Origin: Paludibacteraceae bacterium
Lineage (GTDB): Bacteria; Bacteroidota; Bacteroidia; Bacteroidales; Paludibacteraceae
Direction of reading: 5' to 3'
NCBI GenBank assembly: GCA_017483945.1
Contig: JAFUUE010000089.1
Span: 1-63,618 of the forward strand
DNA: 63,618 nucleotides
A program made the translations under genes and the position numbers. Every line of letters begins with the position of its first letter. Positions within the stretch are counted from its first letter, which is position 1. The notes below the pieces were generated by a model. The model had not been told where the DNA came from, did no database searches, and saw only the letters and a program-made list of their open reading frames with translations. Below are positions 24,662 through 33,815 of the stretch, piece after piece.

Positions 24662-27640
24662 TTATTTGGGAGGAGGCGGGGACGGGAGGGCGGCGAAGGC
24701 GTGTGAGCGGAAGCCGTCGATGCAGAGGGTGATGGGTTCGTCCAGCCGTACATGGCGTATATAGGGCGTCTCCTCCAGGGCGGGGAGGGCGTTAAGAGCC
24801 TCTTCGTCAAAGCAGTCGTCGGGTCGGCCGTAGGGATCGATGTGCATATAGCCGACGTTGAAGGAGGTGAGGTTCTGGAAGAAGTGACTTCCCTGGCTGG
24901 GGTCGATGCGGAAATCGGGCAGGCAGCACTCAGCGATAGCTCGCGCTTCGCTGATGTCACTCCATATGACGGGCACTCCGAGGGTCGGTATGGCCGAGCC
25001 CCAGCGCCCGTATCCGAGCAAGAGATAGCCGCGCGACTCAGTGCGCATGCGGTTGTTCCACTCGCGGAGGGTGTCGGCCATCTCGCGTGTGTGGAGCACA
25101 TCGAACGCGTCGCGCCGGAGGTAGATGATGTCGCGCACATCCTCTATGCGTCCGACGCCGAGGGCGCTGTCGGAGAGGAGGAGCGGGCGGGACTGGTCGA
25201 TGGTGTCCCAGTCCACCTTGGCGTTCAGGCTGTCGGCGGAGATAGGGCGTATCTGGAGGACGCTGAACTGCATGGGTTCGCTGTCCATATTGCAGGCGAA
25301 CTCTATCTCGACAGGCGTCTTCATCTCGGCCGCCGCCACGTCAAGCAAGTGACGGAGGATGGAAGCGAGAGGGAAGGTGTCGAACTTGAGTATGGGTGCG
25401 AAAGAGACGATACGAGGGCCGTCGGGGAAACAGCTATCGACGATGCGCTGGTTGGCATAGTCGAAGGTCGAGGCGACATGGTGGAGACTCGGGAAGCGGT
25501 TGCAGTCGGCGATGTCGAGATGCAGGAGGTTGACGGCGTCGTTGATAGACGTGCGGAAGCGATCAGGCTGCAAGTCAAGGGCATACATCTGCTTCTGGGT
25601 CTCGCGTAGCGCGAGGTCGGGCGTGGATGTCTGGATGACATGCCGCGGGTAGCGCGGCGAGAAACGCAGGACCGGGTCGCCGTCCACGACGGTCTTTCCC
25701 AGTCCGTAGGCGACCTTGACGATGCCTTCCTCGGGTTTCTCGTTGCCGACGGGATAGAAATTGATGCTGCGCGCCACGCCGCTGAAGGTGGGGAACCAGA
25801 GCCCCTGCTGCTCGGAGCCGCAGACCTCCTGGAGGACGATGGCCATTTTCTCCTCGGAAATCATGTTGCCTGTGCTGGTGATATAGCCGCGGGCGGAGGC
25901 GAGATAGACAGAGGCATAGACCGACTTGAGCGCCTTCTTGAGCAGGCGGAGCTGCTGTTCGGGGTTGTCGGTATGGGGAATCATGTAGGTAGCATAGACG
26001 CCCGCAAACGGCTGGTAGTAAGAGTCTTCCAACTTGCTGGAGGAGCGGATAGCCAGCGGGCAGTCCGTGACGCTGACGAAGCATCGCAGGGCCTCGATGA
26101 GGTCGTCGGGCAGTCCTGAGGTGACGAACTCCTGGAGTATCTCCTCGTCGCTGAGGTCGCTGTTGATGACATCCTGCAGTCCGTTGTCATGGATAAAGCG
26201 GTCGAAGTACTCGGTGGTGATGACCATGGTGCGGGGGACGGTGACGCGGACGTCCTCCCAGCGGTCGTAGAGGTTGTATTTATTGAGGATATGATTGAGG
26301 AAAGCCAGTCCGCGTGCTTTTCCTCCGAGCGAACTGGAGCCGACGCGCGAGAACAAGATGGTGTCGTTCCATGTGGCGGGGTCGAAATGTGCGACGACAC
26401 CTTGCGCCTGGTGGATGCGGTAGTCGTGGATGAAGCGTATGTTCTGTTCGCGCACCTGCTCGACATCGTTCTCGTCGCTGATGATGAGGGGCTCGACAAG
26501 GCGTCCGAGGTCGAAGAGTCCGCGTGCGTAGAGCCACTTGGAGAGCTTGTTATTATCCGAGAGCCGACGGAAGTCGCGTGCGGGGAGTTGGGTGATGAGT
26601 TCTTCGAGTTGGCGCATATTGCTGGCGCGTGCTATCTCGGCGCCGGTCTTGTGGTGGCGCACGATGAAGTCGCCGAATCCGAACTCATTGCTGATAAAGT
26701 CGGAGAGTTCCTGGGTCAGGGTCTTGCTCTTCTTTCGGATAAATCCGACATGCAGTTTCTCGGCGGTGTGGCGCATCTCGCCTTGCGAGGACTGCAGGAC
26801 GAAGGGCATGGTGGGGTTGTCACGGCGAATGAGGCGGCATAGCTCGACGCCGGCATCCTGCTGCTCGGTCTCGGGAGCGTCGCCCTTATGGACGACAAAG
26901 CCGATGTCGCTGATGACGCCGATGATGTTCTCCTTGTACTCGGCGTAGAGTTGCTTGGCCTCGTCGAGGCATGTAGCCAGGAGCACCTTGGGGCGGGCAC
27001 GTTTGCGCATGAGTTGCTGCTGCTCGTTGAGGGCGTCGCGTATGGCCATGGCGTTCTGCTGGAAGATAAGTCTGTAGAGGACAGGCAGGTAGGTGGAGTA
27101 ATAACGCACGGAGTCCTCGACGAGGAGGATAGCCCGCACGCCCTCCTCGTGGATGTCGTGGTCGGCATTCATCCGATCCTCGAGCAGCTTGATGATAGCG
27201 ATGATGAGGTCAGAGGAGCTGTTCCAGCAGAAGTAGTAATCAATCGGCGCCGCCTCGGAGCGGGAGGCGAAAGCGGCGAGTTGGCGCATGACCTTGGTGT
27301 ATATCTCGCGAGAGAAATTGGTGAGCAGCACGACCGGCGTGCCGGGGATAAGTTCCTTGATTGTCTTGGCAAAGGCGACGACGTCGGTGTTGCCGGAGTT
27401 GTACATGGTGATAACCAGGTCGAACGAGTGGCCGTCGCGCACCATCTGCAGGGCTTGCTCGGGCGTCTCGGCGCGTGTGATACGCGGCGGGTTACTCAGG
27501 TTGAGTTCCAGATACTCCTGGGCAATCCGGACATCAATACGCCCGTCTTCCTCGAGGGCGAAGTTGTCGTAGTTGTTGCACACGAGGAGTATATGCCGTA
27601 TGCGGCGGCTCATGAGTTCGGTTTTTCCGTTTCGTTCCAT
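24662..27640 (-). CDS. PEP-synthase-like protein: receiver-like N-terminus plus PEP/pyruvate-binding ATP-grasp domain
   Basis: The protein has about 992 aa. Residues about 10-160 (HILLVCNNYDNFALEEDGRI, FDLVITMYNSGNTDVVAFAK, PGTPVVLLTNFSREIYTKVM) and about 170-330 (AILLVEDSVRYYSTYLPVLY, NIIGVISDIGFVV) resemble two response-regulator receiver domains, the second with acidic EDS and an SDIGF segment. Residues about 430-800 are the ATP-grasp nucleotide-binding domain of PEP synthase and PPDK (VGSSSLGGKARGLAFLNHIL, CPLAIRSSSKLEDSYYQPFA, GVYATYMIP). The swivelling phospho-His domain and the PEP-binding barrel are absent, so a classical PEP synthase reaction is unlikely. Start is taken at 27640; ATG 27613 (MSRRIRHILL) is equally possible and ATG 27688 less so. 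Promoter at 27706-27736. Confidence 0.78.
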   Translation of the reverse strand: MERNGKTELMSRRIRHILLVCNNYDNFALEEDGRIDVRIAQEYLELNLSNPPRITRAETPEQALQMVRDGHSFDLVITMYNSGNTDVVAFAKTIKELIPGTPVVLLTNFSREIYTKVMRQLAAFASRSEAAPIDYYFCWNSSSDLIIAIIKLLEDRMNADHDIHEEGVRAILLVEDSVRYYSTYLPVLYRLIFQQNAMAIRDALNEQQQLMRKRARPKVLLATCLDEAKQLYAEYKENIIGVISDIGFVVHKGDAPETEQQDAGVELCRLIRRDNPTMPFVLQSSQGEMRHTAEKLHVGFIRKKSKTLTQELSDFISNEFGFGDFIVRHHKTGAEIARASNMRQLEELITQLPARDFRRLSDNNKLSKWLYARGLFDLGRLVEPLIISDENDVEQVREQNIRFIHDYRIHQAQGVVAHFDPATWNDTILFSRVGSSSLGGKARGLAFLNHILNKYNLYDRWEDVRVTVPRTMVITTEYFDRFIHDNGLQDVINSDLSDEEILQEFVTSGLPDDLIEALRCFVSVTDCPLAIRSSSKLEDSYYQPFAGVYATYMIPHTDNPEQQLRLLKKALKSVYASVYLASARGYITSTGNMISEEKMAIVLQEVCGSEQQGLWFPTFSGVARSINFYPVGNEKPEEGIVKVAYGLGKTVVDGDPVLRFSPRYPRHVIQTSTPDLALRETQKQMYALDLQPDRFRTSINDAVNLLHLDIADCNRFPSLHHVASTFDYANQRIVDSCFPDGPRIVSFAPILKFDTFPLASILRHLLDVAAAEMKTPVEIEFACNMDSEPMQFSVLQIRPISADSLNAKVDWDTIDQSRPLLLSDSALGVGRIEDVRDIIYLRRDAFDVLHTREMADTLREWNNRMRTESRGYLLLGYGRWGSAIPTLGVPVIWSDISEARAIAECCLPDFRIDPSQGSHFFQNLTSFNVGYMHIDPYGRPDDCFDEEALNALPALEETPYIRHVRLDEPITLCIDGFRSHAFAALPSPPPPK

Positions 27641-27705
27641 ACAGAATAGCAGTTGCGACGCGCTCGCGCGTGACGTGCGCGCAAACATTAGTATAAATAA
27701 TAGTG

Positions 27706-27736
27706 CAAATGTACGACAAAAAATCCATATATGCAA
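27706..27736 (-). promoter_or_regulatory. Promoter of the PEP-synthase-like gene
   Basis: Minus strand: -33 TTGC (27736-27733) followed by ATATATGG, 19-nt spacer, -7 TACATTTG (27713-27706). Confidence 0.72.
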
Positions 27737-27754
27737 ACTTTTTCGCACAAAGAG

Positions 27755-27785
27755 TTGCCGTTTTCGGATTTTTTTAGTACCTTTG
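27755..27785 (+). promoter_or_regulatory. Promoter of the M16 protease gene
   Basis: -33 TTGC (27755-27758), 19-nt spacer, -7 TACCTTTG (27778-27785). It is divergent from the 27706-27736 promoter, but the -33 boxes do not overlap (18 bp apart). Confidence 0.75.
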
Positions 27786-27825
27786 TAGCCGTTAAAATAG
27801 GATTTAACCAAAACAACGATAACTT

Positions 27826-30723
27826 ATGAAGAAATCTCTCATCCTCCTTCTGTCCCTTTTCGCGATAGCGATACAGGCAAAGGAGTACCCCTACAAGACG
27901 GTCGAAGGCGACCCTCTGCAAGCACGTATATACACCCTGGATAACGGGCTGACCGTGTACCTGACGCAGAACAAGGAGAAGCCTGAGATACAGACCTTTA
28001 TCGCCGTACGGGCAGGCAGTCAGAACGACCCTCTCGAATCGACGGGACTGGCTCATTACCTGGAGCATATCATGTTCAAGGGCACGCGCCAATACGGCAC
28101 GACCGACTATGAGCGGGAGTTGCCCAACCTGCGGGCAATCGACTCGCTGTACGAGGTGTATGGCAAGACGGTTGACCCCGAGAAGCGCAAGGCTATCTAC
28201 CACCAGATTGACTCGTTCTCGTACGAGAGTTCGAAGATAGCCATCGCCAACGAGTTCGACAAACTCATCAGCGGCATCGGCGCAACGGGCGTCAACGCCT
28301 ACACGAGCACAGAGATGACATGCTACCACGAGGTCATCCCCGCGGGCGAGTTGACCCGCTGGGCGATGATTGAGTCGGACCGGTTCCAGCACCTTGTCAT
28401 CCGCGGCTTTCACACCGAGTTGGAGGCTGTATATGAGGAGTTTAACATGAACTCCACACGCGACAACCGCAAAGTATTCCTGGCCCTTGACCAGGCGCTG
28501 TTCCCCGACATCCCCTACCGTCAGCACACGACGCTGGGCACGCAGGAGCACCTGAAGAACCCCAGTCTGGTCAATATCCGCCGCTTCTACGACACGTACT
28601 ATCGTCCTAACAATGTGGCCGTTTGCCTGTCCGGCGACTTCGAGTTCGACCATGCTATCGCCGTAGTGGACCGCTGGTTCGGCGCATGGGAGCCGCGTCC
28701 TATCCCCGCATTCCACAAGCCGGAGCAGGCGGACCTCAAGGCTCCGAAAGACACCACAGTCTATGGCAACGAAGCACCGCAGGTATGGCTCGGGTGGAAA
28801 CTGCCTGACGTGCGTCACGAAGATATTGATGCACTGGAGATTATGGCAGAGGTACTGCAGAACGGCAAGTGCGGTCTGCTGGACGTGGATGTCAACCAGA
28901 AGCAACTGGTGCTCTATGCCGCCAGCGGAATCAACACCGGCAACGACTACTCGATGTTCCTCATGCTGGGCGCCCCCAAAGAGAAGCAGGACCTGGGCGA
29001 GGTACGCCGCGTGCTGCTCGCCGAGGCAGACAAACTGAAGAAAGGCGAGTTCTCCGAAGACATGCTCGCCGCTATCATCAAGAACATGAAACGCAACGAG
29101 TTGATTGGACTGCAGTCCAACAACAACCGCGTGGATAAATTCATCACGGCACATATCTACCAGATACCCTACGAGGAGATTGTGTCCGAGTTGGACCGCA
29201 AATCGCACATCACCAAGGAGGATATCGTCCGCGTGGCTAACCGCTACCTGACAGACAGTTACGTATGCGTGAACAAGGTACAAGGCGAAGACGCCAACCC
29301 GCCCAAGGTGGACAAACCCACCATCACGCCCATTGAGATGAACCGCGAGAAGCACTCCGCCTTCTACGAGAAAGTGATGTCCATGGAGTCCGAGCGTCTG
29401 GAGCCGCAGTTCCTCGACATGCAGAAAGACCTGAGCGTATCCACCCTGCCCGGGAACATACAACTTCTCTACCGCCAAAACACTGAGAATGAACTGGGCA
29501 GCCTGTCCTTCGTCATACGCCGCGGCAACGACCAGGACCTCACGCTGGACCTGGCGGAGTCGATGCTTGACTACTTAGGCACCGCGGGAATGAGCGTGGA
29601 CGAGTATCAGGCCAAGCTCTACGCCGACGCGGCCGAGGCATGGGTGCACGTCCAGGCCAACGAGACGGAGATAGGCGTATATGGCCTGCAGGAGACCATG
29701 CCCGACGCACTGGCGCTGGTCGAGGAACACATCCTCACCGCGAAGCCGGACGAGGAGGTCTATGCCGAGGTGGTGAGCGATATCATCAAGTCGCACGAGG
29801 ACGCCAAGAGCAACCAGCGTGCCTGCTTCTCGCACCTGCGCGCCTACGCTGAATATGGCAAGAAAGCCGTCACACAGCGCACCCTCACCCCCAAGCAACT
29901 GAAGAAAACCGGCGCGGCAGCCTCCCTGGCACACCTGCGCGCCATCCTGCCGGCTATCGAGCGCGTGGAGTACTACGGCCCGCTCAGCGAGGAAGAGGTC
30001 AAGAAAATGCTCAGCTCGTCAAAACTGCTGAACCAAGCCGACCCCGCCAAACGCACCGAGCCCAAGCGTATCGTGCCGCAGCAGGTCAGCAAGAGCGAAG
30101 TGCTCATCGCCCCCTACGTGGCCAACAACACATACATGATGGCATACGCCAACTGGGGAGAGGTCTATAACCCCAAGGAGCTCGCACTCATCCGCCTGTT
30201 CAACGAGTACTTCGACGGCTCGATGGGCGGTATCGTCTTCCAGGAGATGCGTGAGAGTCGCGCACTGTGCTACGGCTCCTCTGCCGGCTATGTCACCCCC
30301 TCCTACAAGGGCGATAACAACTCCTTCTTCACCTACGTCCTCACCCAGACCGACAAGCTGGCCGACTGCATCGAGACCTTCGACAGCATATGCAACCACA
30401 TGCCCCTGTCCGAGGCCGCCTTCGTGAACGCCAAGGAGTCGCTGCTCAAGCAGATAGAGCGTCGCCGCTACGTCCGTTCCGCCCCCATCAGCGCCTACCT
30501 CTCCTTCACACGGCTGGGATGGGACCATGACATGTGGCAGGACATCTACAAGGAGGTACAGAACCTCACGCTGGACGATATTGTCCGCTTCCAGAAGGAG
30601 CACGTGGCCAACCGCACCTATAAGTATATCATCCTGGCCAATCCCGATGACTTGGACCTCAAGTACCTAAAGACCAAGGGGAAAGTCCGCAGTCTGAAGA
30701 CCAAGGATATCTTCGTCTATTGA
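27826..30723 (+). CDS. Zinc metalloprotease, M16 (insulinase/pitrilysin) family
   Basis: The protein has 965 aa with a signal peptide (MKKSLILLLSLFAIAIQA), so it is periplasmic or outer-membrane associated. The inverted zinc motif HxxEH is GLAHYLEHIMFKG (His77, Glu80, His81), and the downstream zinc-binding Glu lies in HTELEAVYEEFNMNSTRDN. Four M16 domains are expected in this length. The second half lacks the motif and forms the inactive side (SLSFVIRRGNDQDLTLDLAE, NEYFDGSMGGIVFQEMRES). Many Bacteroidales encode such a secreted M16 peptidase; the substrate is unknown. The queH ATG starts two bases after its TGA. Confidence 0.93.
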   Translation: MKKSLILLLSLFAIAIQAKEYPYKTVEGDPLQARIYTLDNGLTVYLTQNKEKPEIQTFIAVRAGSQNDPLESTGLAHYLEHIMFKGTRQYGTTDYERELPNLRAIDSLYEVYGKTVDPEKRKAIYHQIDSFSYESSKIAIANEFDKLISGIGATGVNAYTSTEMTCYHEVIPAGELTRWAMIESDRFQHLVIRGFHTELEAVYEEFNMNSTRDNRKVFLALDQALFPDIPYRQHTTLGTQEHLKNPSLVNIRRFYDTYYRPNNVAVCLSGDFEFDHAIAVVDRWFGAWEPRPIPAFHKPEQADLKAPKDTTVYGNEAPQVWLGWKLPDVRHEDIDALEIMAEVLQNGKCGLLDVDVNQKQLVLYAASGINTGNDYSMFLMLGAPKEKQDLGEVRRVLLAEADKLKKGEFSEDMLAAIIKNMKRNELIGLQSNNNRVDKFITAHIYQIPYEEIVSELDRKSHITKEDIVRVANRYLTDSYVCVNKVQGEDANPPKVDKPTITPIEMNREKHSAFYEKVMSMESERLEPQFLDMQKDLSVSTLPGNIQLLYRQNTENELGSLSFVIRRGNDQDLTLDLAESMLDYLGTAGMSVDEYQAKLYADAAEAWVHVQANETEIGVYGLQETMPDALALVEEHILTAKPDEEVYAEVVSDIIKSHEDAKSNQRACFSHLRAYAEYGKKAVTQRTLTPKQLKKTGAAASLAHLRAILPAIERVEYYGPLSEEEVKKMLSSSKLLNQADPAKRTEPKRIVPQQVSKSEVLIAPYVANNTYMMAYANWGEVYNPKELALIRLFNEYFDGSMGGIVFQEMRESRALCYGSSAGYVTPSYKGDNNSFFTYVLTQTDKLADCIETFDSICNHMPLSEAAFVNAKESLLKQIERRRYVRSAPISAYLSFTRLGWDHDMWQDIYKEVQNLTLDDIVRFQKEHVANRTYKYIILANPDDLDLKYLKTKGKVRSLKTKDIFVY

Positions 30724-30724
30724 T

Positions 30725-31336
30725 ATGCCCAAAGCGCCCGCCATCCTATTGCCCCCGGGCATGCAGCCCCATGCAGCCGGAGAACAACTGCTGCTGCACG
30801 TGTGCTGCGCCCCCTGCTCCTCGGCCATCGTGGAGTGGCTGCTGGACAATGGGATACGGCCGGTCATCTACTACTTCAACCCCAACATCTACCCGCTTGA
30901 GGAGTACAACATACGCAAGCAGGAGAGCCGGCGGCACGCCTCGAGCCTCGGCATCCGGTGGCTGGACGGCGACTACGACCACGACGCGTGGCGGTGCGCC
31001 ATACACGGATGCGAGGACGAGCCGGAGCGCGGCGCGCGGTGCGAACTATGCTTCCGCCACCGCCTGCTCGCCGCCGCCCGGATGGCACAGACACTACGCC
31101 TCCCCAACTTCACCACCACCCTCGCCTCCTCGAGGTGGAAGAGCTTGGAACAGATAACACGCGCCGGCGAGTGGGCCGCGACACAAGTGACGGATGTCCG
31201 CTTCTGGGCTCAGAACTGGCGCAAAGGCGGGCTGCAACAGCGGCGGAACGAACTGCTGCGCGAGTACAACTTCTACAACCAGCGCTACTGCGGATGCGAA
31301 TTCAGCATGCCCAAAGAGACAGAAACGGCGCACTAA
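30725..31336 (+). CDS. queH: Epoxyqueuosine reductase QueH
   Basis: It catalyses the last step of queuosine synthesis in tRNA (epoxyqueuosine to queuosine) as the non-orthologous replacement of QueG. The protein has 203 aa. Family cysteine motifs are present: HVCCAPCSSAIVEWL (Cys27, Cys28, Cys31), RCELCFRHRL and YCGCEFSM near the C-terminus, together expected to hold an Fe-S cluster and a second metal. YYFNPNIYPLEEYNIRKQES and FTTTLASSRWKS are also characteristic. It sits one base after the M16 gene stop and 13 bp before the DUF4837 gene, so the three are probably one transcript. Confidence 0.93.
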   Translation: MPKAPAILLPPGMQPHAAGEQLLLHVCCAPCSSAIVEWLLDNGIRPVIYYFNPNIYPLEEYNIRKQESRRHASSLGIRWLDGDYDHDAWRCAIHGCEDEPERGARCELCFRHRLLAAARMAQTLRLPNFTTTLASSRWKSLEQITRAGEWAATQVTDVRFWAQNWRKGGLQQRRNELLREYNFYNQRYCGCEFSMPKETETAH

Positions 31337-31349
31337 TACACAACACACT

Positions 31350-32462
31350 ATGCACCTCAGACACACCACCCTATCCCTCCTCCTGCCGATGACCCTGCTG
31401 CTGACCGGCTGCGGGAACGGCAACCAACGCTCACTCGTCTCCGCCACCGGCACTATCTACGAGTGCCTGGTCGTCATTCCCGGCAACGCCCTGAGCAGCG
31501 AGAGCCTGGACAAACTGTCAGCCCTCCAACAACGCACAAGCACCGGCGGAGCATACGACGAGCCGATACAGACCTACTACGACATGGTGCGGAGCGTCAT
31601 GGCCGAACCCATGCCCTGCATGCCCCAGATAGAGCCCTACTTCCAGTGCACACACGTCACCCCGCAGGCCTTCGATAACCTGCTCAAACCCACACGCAAC
31701 ATCCTGCAGGTCGATGTCAATCCGCAGAAATACACCCATACCCAGACACGCTATTTCAACGACGTATGGAGCCACCCGCAGGCCGTATGCCGCATCCAGA
31801 CACCCGCAATCGACTCGCTCACTGACTATTGGCTGCAGAACGGCGAGCAGATACGCGAGTGGTTCATACGCAGCGAGATGAGCCGACAGGCCTATTTCTA
31901 CCGCGCCTCAACCGACAAGGAGGCACGCAAAGCCGTGCGCGCGGCCACTGGAGCAGACATGCTCATCCCCGAGGAATACATGCTCATCCAAGACACCATC
32001 CTGCGCACACCCGACCCCTGCCATGTCGTCTGGTGCTGCAACAACAAGGGCTCCATGCGACGCGACCTCATCGTGTACGCCTACCCCTACACCAGCGACA
32101 GCACTTTCACCCGCACCTTCCTCTGTGATAAACGCGACGAAGTGCTCGGACGACTCGTCACCGCCACCGTCCCCGGCTCGCACATGGGCACCGAGTACCG
32201 CGTCTTCCCCCCGCAGATGCGGCCCCTCACCGTGCAGCAGGACGGCTATGCGGCAGAGATACGCGGCCTGTGGAAGATGCTCGACGGCGAGGCCATGGGA
32301 GGACCATTCGTCAGCCACACACGGCTCAACTACCAAACGGCACAAGTCGTCACAGCCGAAGTCTTCGTCTTCGCCAGCGGACAAAAGAAACGCAATGCAC
32401 TCCGGCAGGCCGAAGCTATACTCTACACCATGCAACTGCCGCAGGACAAAATCGGCGACTGA
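31350..32462 (+). CDS. DUF4837-family lipoprotein
   Basis: The ATG at 31350 gives a 370-aa protein with lipoprotein signal LLLTGCGNGNQ (Cys21). The longer upstream frame overlaps queH and is not used. Segments such as GTIYECLVVIPG, AEPMPCMPQIEPYFQCTHV, VWSHPQAVCRIQTP, LQNGEQIREWFIRSEMSRQ and IPEEYMLIQDT fit DUF4837, a Bacteroidetes family of unknown function anchored in the envelope. It is last in the run M16-queH-DUF4837. The minus-strand small RNA ends 8 bp beyond its stop. Confidence 0.85.
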   Translation: MHLRHTTLSLLLPMTLLLTGCGNGNQRSLVSATGTIYECLVVIPGNALSSESLDKLSALQQRTSTGGAYDEPIQTYYDMVRSVMAEPMPCMPQIEPYFQCTHVTPQAFDNLLKPTRNILQVDVNPQKYTHTQTRYFNDVWSHPQAVCRIQTPAIDSLTDYWLQNGEQIREWFIRSEMSRQAYFYRASTDKEARKAVRAATGADMLIPEEYMLIQDTILRTPDPCHVVWCCNNKGSMRRDLIVYAYPYTSDSTFTRTFLCDKRDEVLGRLVTATVPGSHMGTEYRVFPPQMRPLTVQQDGYAAEIRGLWKMLDGEAMGGPFVSHTRLNYQTAQVVTAEVFVFASGQKKRNALRQAEAILYTMQLPQDKIGD

Positions 32463-32469
32463 CGGGCAC

Positions 32470-32592
32470 AAAAAAGCCTTGTATATGCGGGTCGTCGTTT
32501 CGGTAAGTGTTTAGGCTGAACGACTTCCGGACTATATACAAGGCGATATTGTTGCCCGTGCGTACGCAACGCGGCTGTCCTGCGATACAAAA
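32470..32592 (-). ncRNA. Probable small RNA with nested hairpins and terminator
   Basis: On the minus strand a -7 box TACCTTTG (32607-32600) is followed by a sequence with no open frame that ends in an 11-bp stem, GCCTTGTATAT (32544-32534) pairing with ATATACAAGGC (32486-32476), then six T (32475-32470). The stem encloses a second hairpin (GTCGTT pairing with AACGAC). The strong terminator of the araC-type gene lies just upstream, so this is an independent unit. The -33 region is weak: TTGC occurs, but 24 nt upstream of the -7 box. A Bacteroidales 6S-like or Bacteroidales-1-type RNA is one possibility; I cannot confirm the family by eye. The 5' end is estimated. Confidence 0.6.
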
Positions 32593-32599
32593 AGATGTG

Positions 32600-32607
32600 C
32601 AAAGGTA
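32600..32607 (-). promoter_or_regulatory. -7 box of the small RNA
   Basis: TACCTTTG on the minus strand. No TTGC at the usual 19-nt distance; the nearest is 24 nt upstream (32635-32632). Confidence 0.5.
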
Positions 32608-32661
32608 CATAAATTCTACCGAAAATAGTTCGCAATTCGTACAAAAATATTCTCAAAACGT

Positions 32662-32706
32662 AAAAAAAACACCCCGCAGGCCGCTATTTTGCAGCATGCG
32701 GGGGTA
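32662..32706 (-). terminator. Terminator after the membrane AraC-type regulator
   Basis: Inverted repeat CACCCCGCA (32670-32678) with TGCGGGGGTA (32697-32706). On the minus strand it is followed by eight T (32669-32662). Confidence 0.82.
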
Positions 32707-32726
32707 TTTTTTCGCGTCAATTTTTC

Positions 32727-33815
32727 CTATATCTCCCTCAACGCTTTCGCACGGAACTCATGTGGAGTCAGCCCCGTGTGTTCCTTAAACACCCGATAAA
32801 ACGTCTGCTCGTTCGTGAAACCGCTGGTCGCTACGGCATCCGCTATCGCCTCCTTGGCATGACCATAACGCCGATCCGCCAATATATCTTTCGCATACTC
32901 CACGCGGTAACGCCCAATGAACGATGCGAAATTGACGCCATACGCATTGTTTATCAACTGGCTGGCATAGGTTCGGTTCGTGCTGAGCAACCGCGCCACA
33001 TCCACAATCGTCAGCACCGGATTCAGATACAGCCGTTCATCTTCCATTAGGCGCTCCAAGTGCTCACACAACTGCTTATCGGCTACTGACAACACTTTCC
33101 CCGCCTCATCCGCGACATCTTCCTCCATCATCGCCACCTCCGCCTCAACCGTCAACTGGGTGGTCACATATCCCATCCAGAAAAGGAACAGACTGATACT
33201 GAGCGAGGGAAGCGTATGCCAATTTGTGTACAGCGACTCCGGACCCAGAACTCCGAAGAGCAGCGCTATCAGAGAGAATACCACAAAGAGCCACAACAGC
33301 ACTCGTACCATCAGCAAATTATAACTGCGCCCGTCCGAATAGGTGTTATCCAGATACACACGGTACGCGCGCAACATCCGGTAACCACGGATGCCCACAT
33401 ACACCACCATGCCGATAAAGAAAATGCGCTGCACCCAACGGAAATACGGCATCCACTCCGGCGACAGGTAGTAAATCAGCGGATAACCTACCATCACCAC
33501 CGCCGACGGCACACACATCCATACCACATCCGCGTGACGCAGCGGATGACCCGTCAACTCGCACAGGTACCAGTAGAACATCGGGTACATCAGTAGGTTC
33601 ATCACACCATACATCGTGCCGAACAACACACTGCGATAACCGATGAAATACACGAAGTGGCACATATACAGCAGCAGCGCCACATAGAAAAACAGTTGCA
33701 GTATCAGGTCACGCTTGTCTATCCGCCACTGACTCAGTTGGCGCAGAAACAGATACGAGCCCCAGAACAGGCCCACCATCATCGGCAGCGATATGAACAA
33801 GGCGGATACAGTCAC
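32727..33815 (-). CDS. Membrane-anchored AraC-family transcriptional regulator
   Basis: The protein has 362 aa. Residues about 5-220 hold six or seven hydrophobic segments (for example LFISLPMMVGLFWGSYLFL, LFFYVALLLYMCHFVYFIGY, VLLWLFVVFSLIALLFGVLG). Residues about 255-360 are an AraC-type double helix-turn-helix (LTIVDVARLLSTNRTYASQL, IADAVATSGFTNEQTFYRVF, KEHTGLTPHEFRAKAL). This layout is common in Bacteroidetes, where the membrane part is thought to sense an envelope or small-molecule signal. Target genes are unknown. Its start overlaps the stop of the C_GCAxxG_C_C gene by 4 bp; a strong terminator follows. Confidence 0.9.
   Translation of the reverse strand: MTVSALFISLPMMVGLFWGSYLFLRQLSQWRIDKRDLILQLFFYVALLLYMCHFVYFIGYRSVLFGTMYGVMNLLMYPMFYWYLCELTGHPLRHADVVWMCVPSAVVMVGYPLIYYLSPEWMPYFRWVQRIFFIGMVVYVGIRGYRMLRAYRVYLDNTYSDGRSYNLLMVRVLLWLFVVFSLIALLFGVLGPESLYTNWHTLPSLSISLFLFWMGYVTTQLTVEAEVAMMEEDVADEAGKVLSVADKQLCEHLERLMEDERLYLNPVLTIVDVARLLSTNRTYASQLINNAYGVNFASFIGRYRVEYAKDILADRRYGHAKEAIADAVATSGFTNEQTFYRVFKEHTGLTPHEFRAKALREI

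Noticed and set aside
27688-29478. 596-aa minus-strand open frame
   Set aside because: It is antisense to the M16 protease and runs through its promoter; the protease frame carries HxxEH and a signal peptide.
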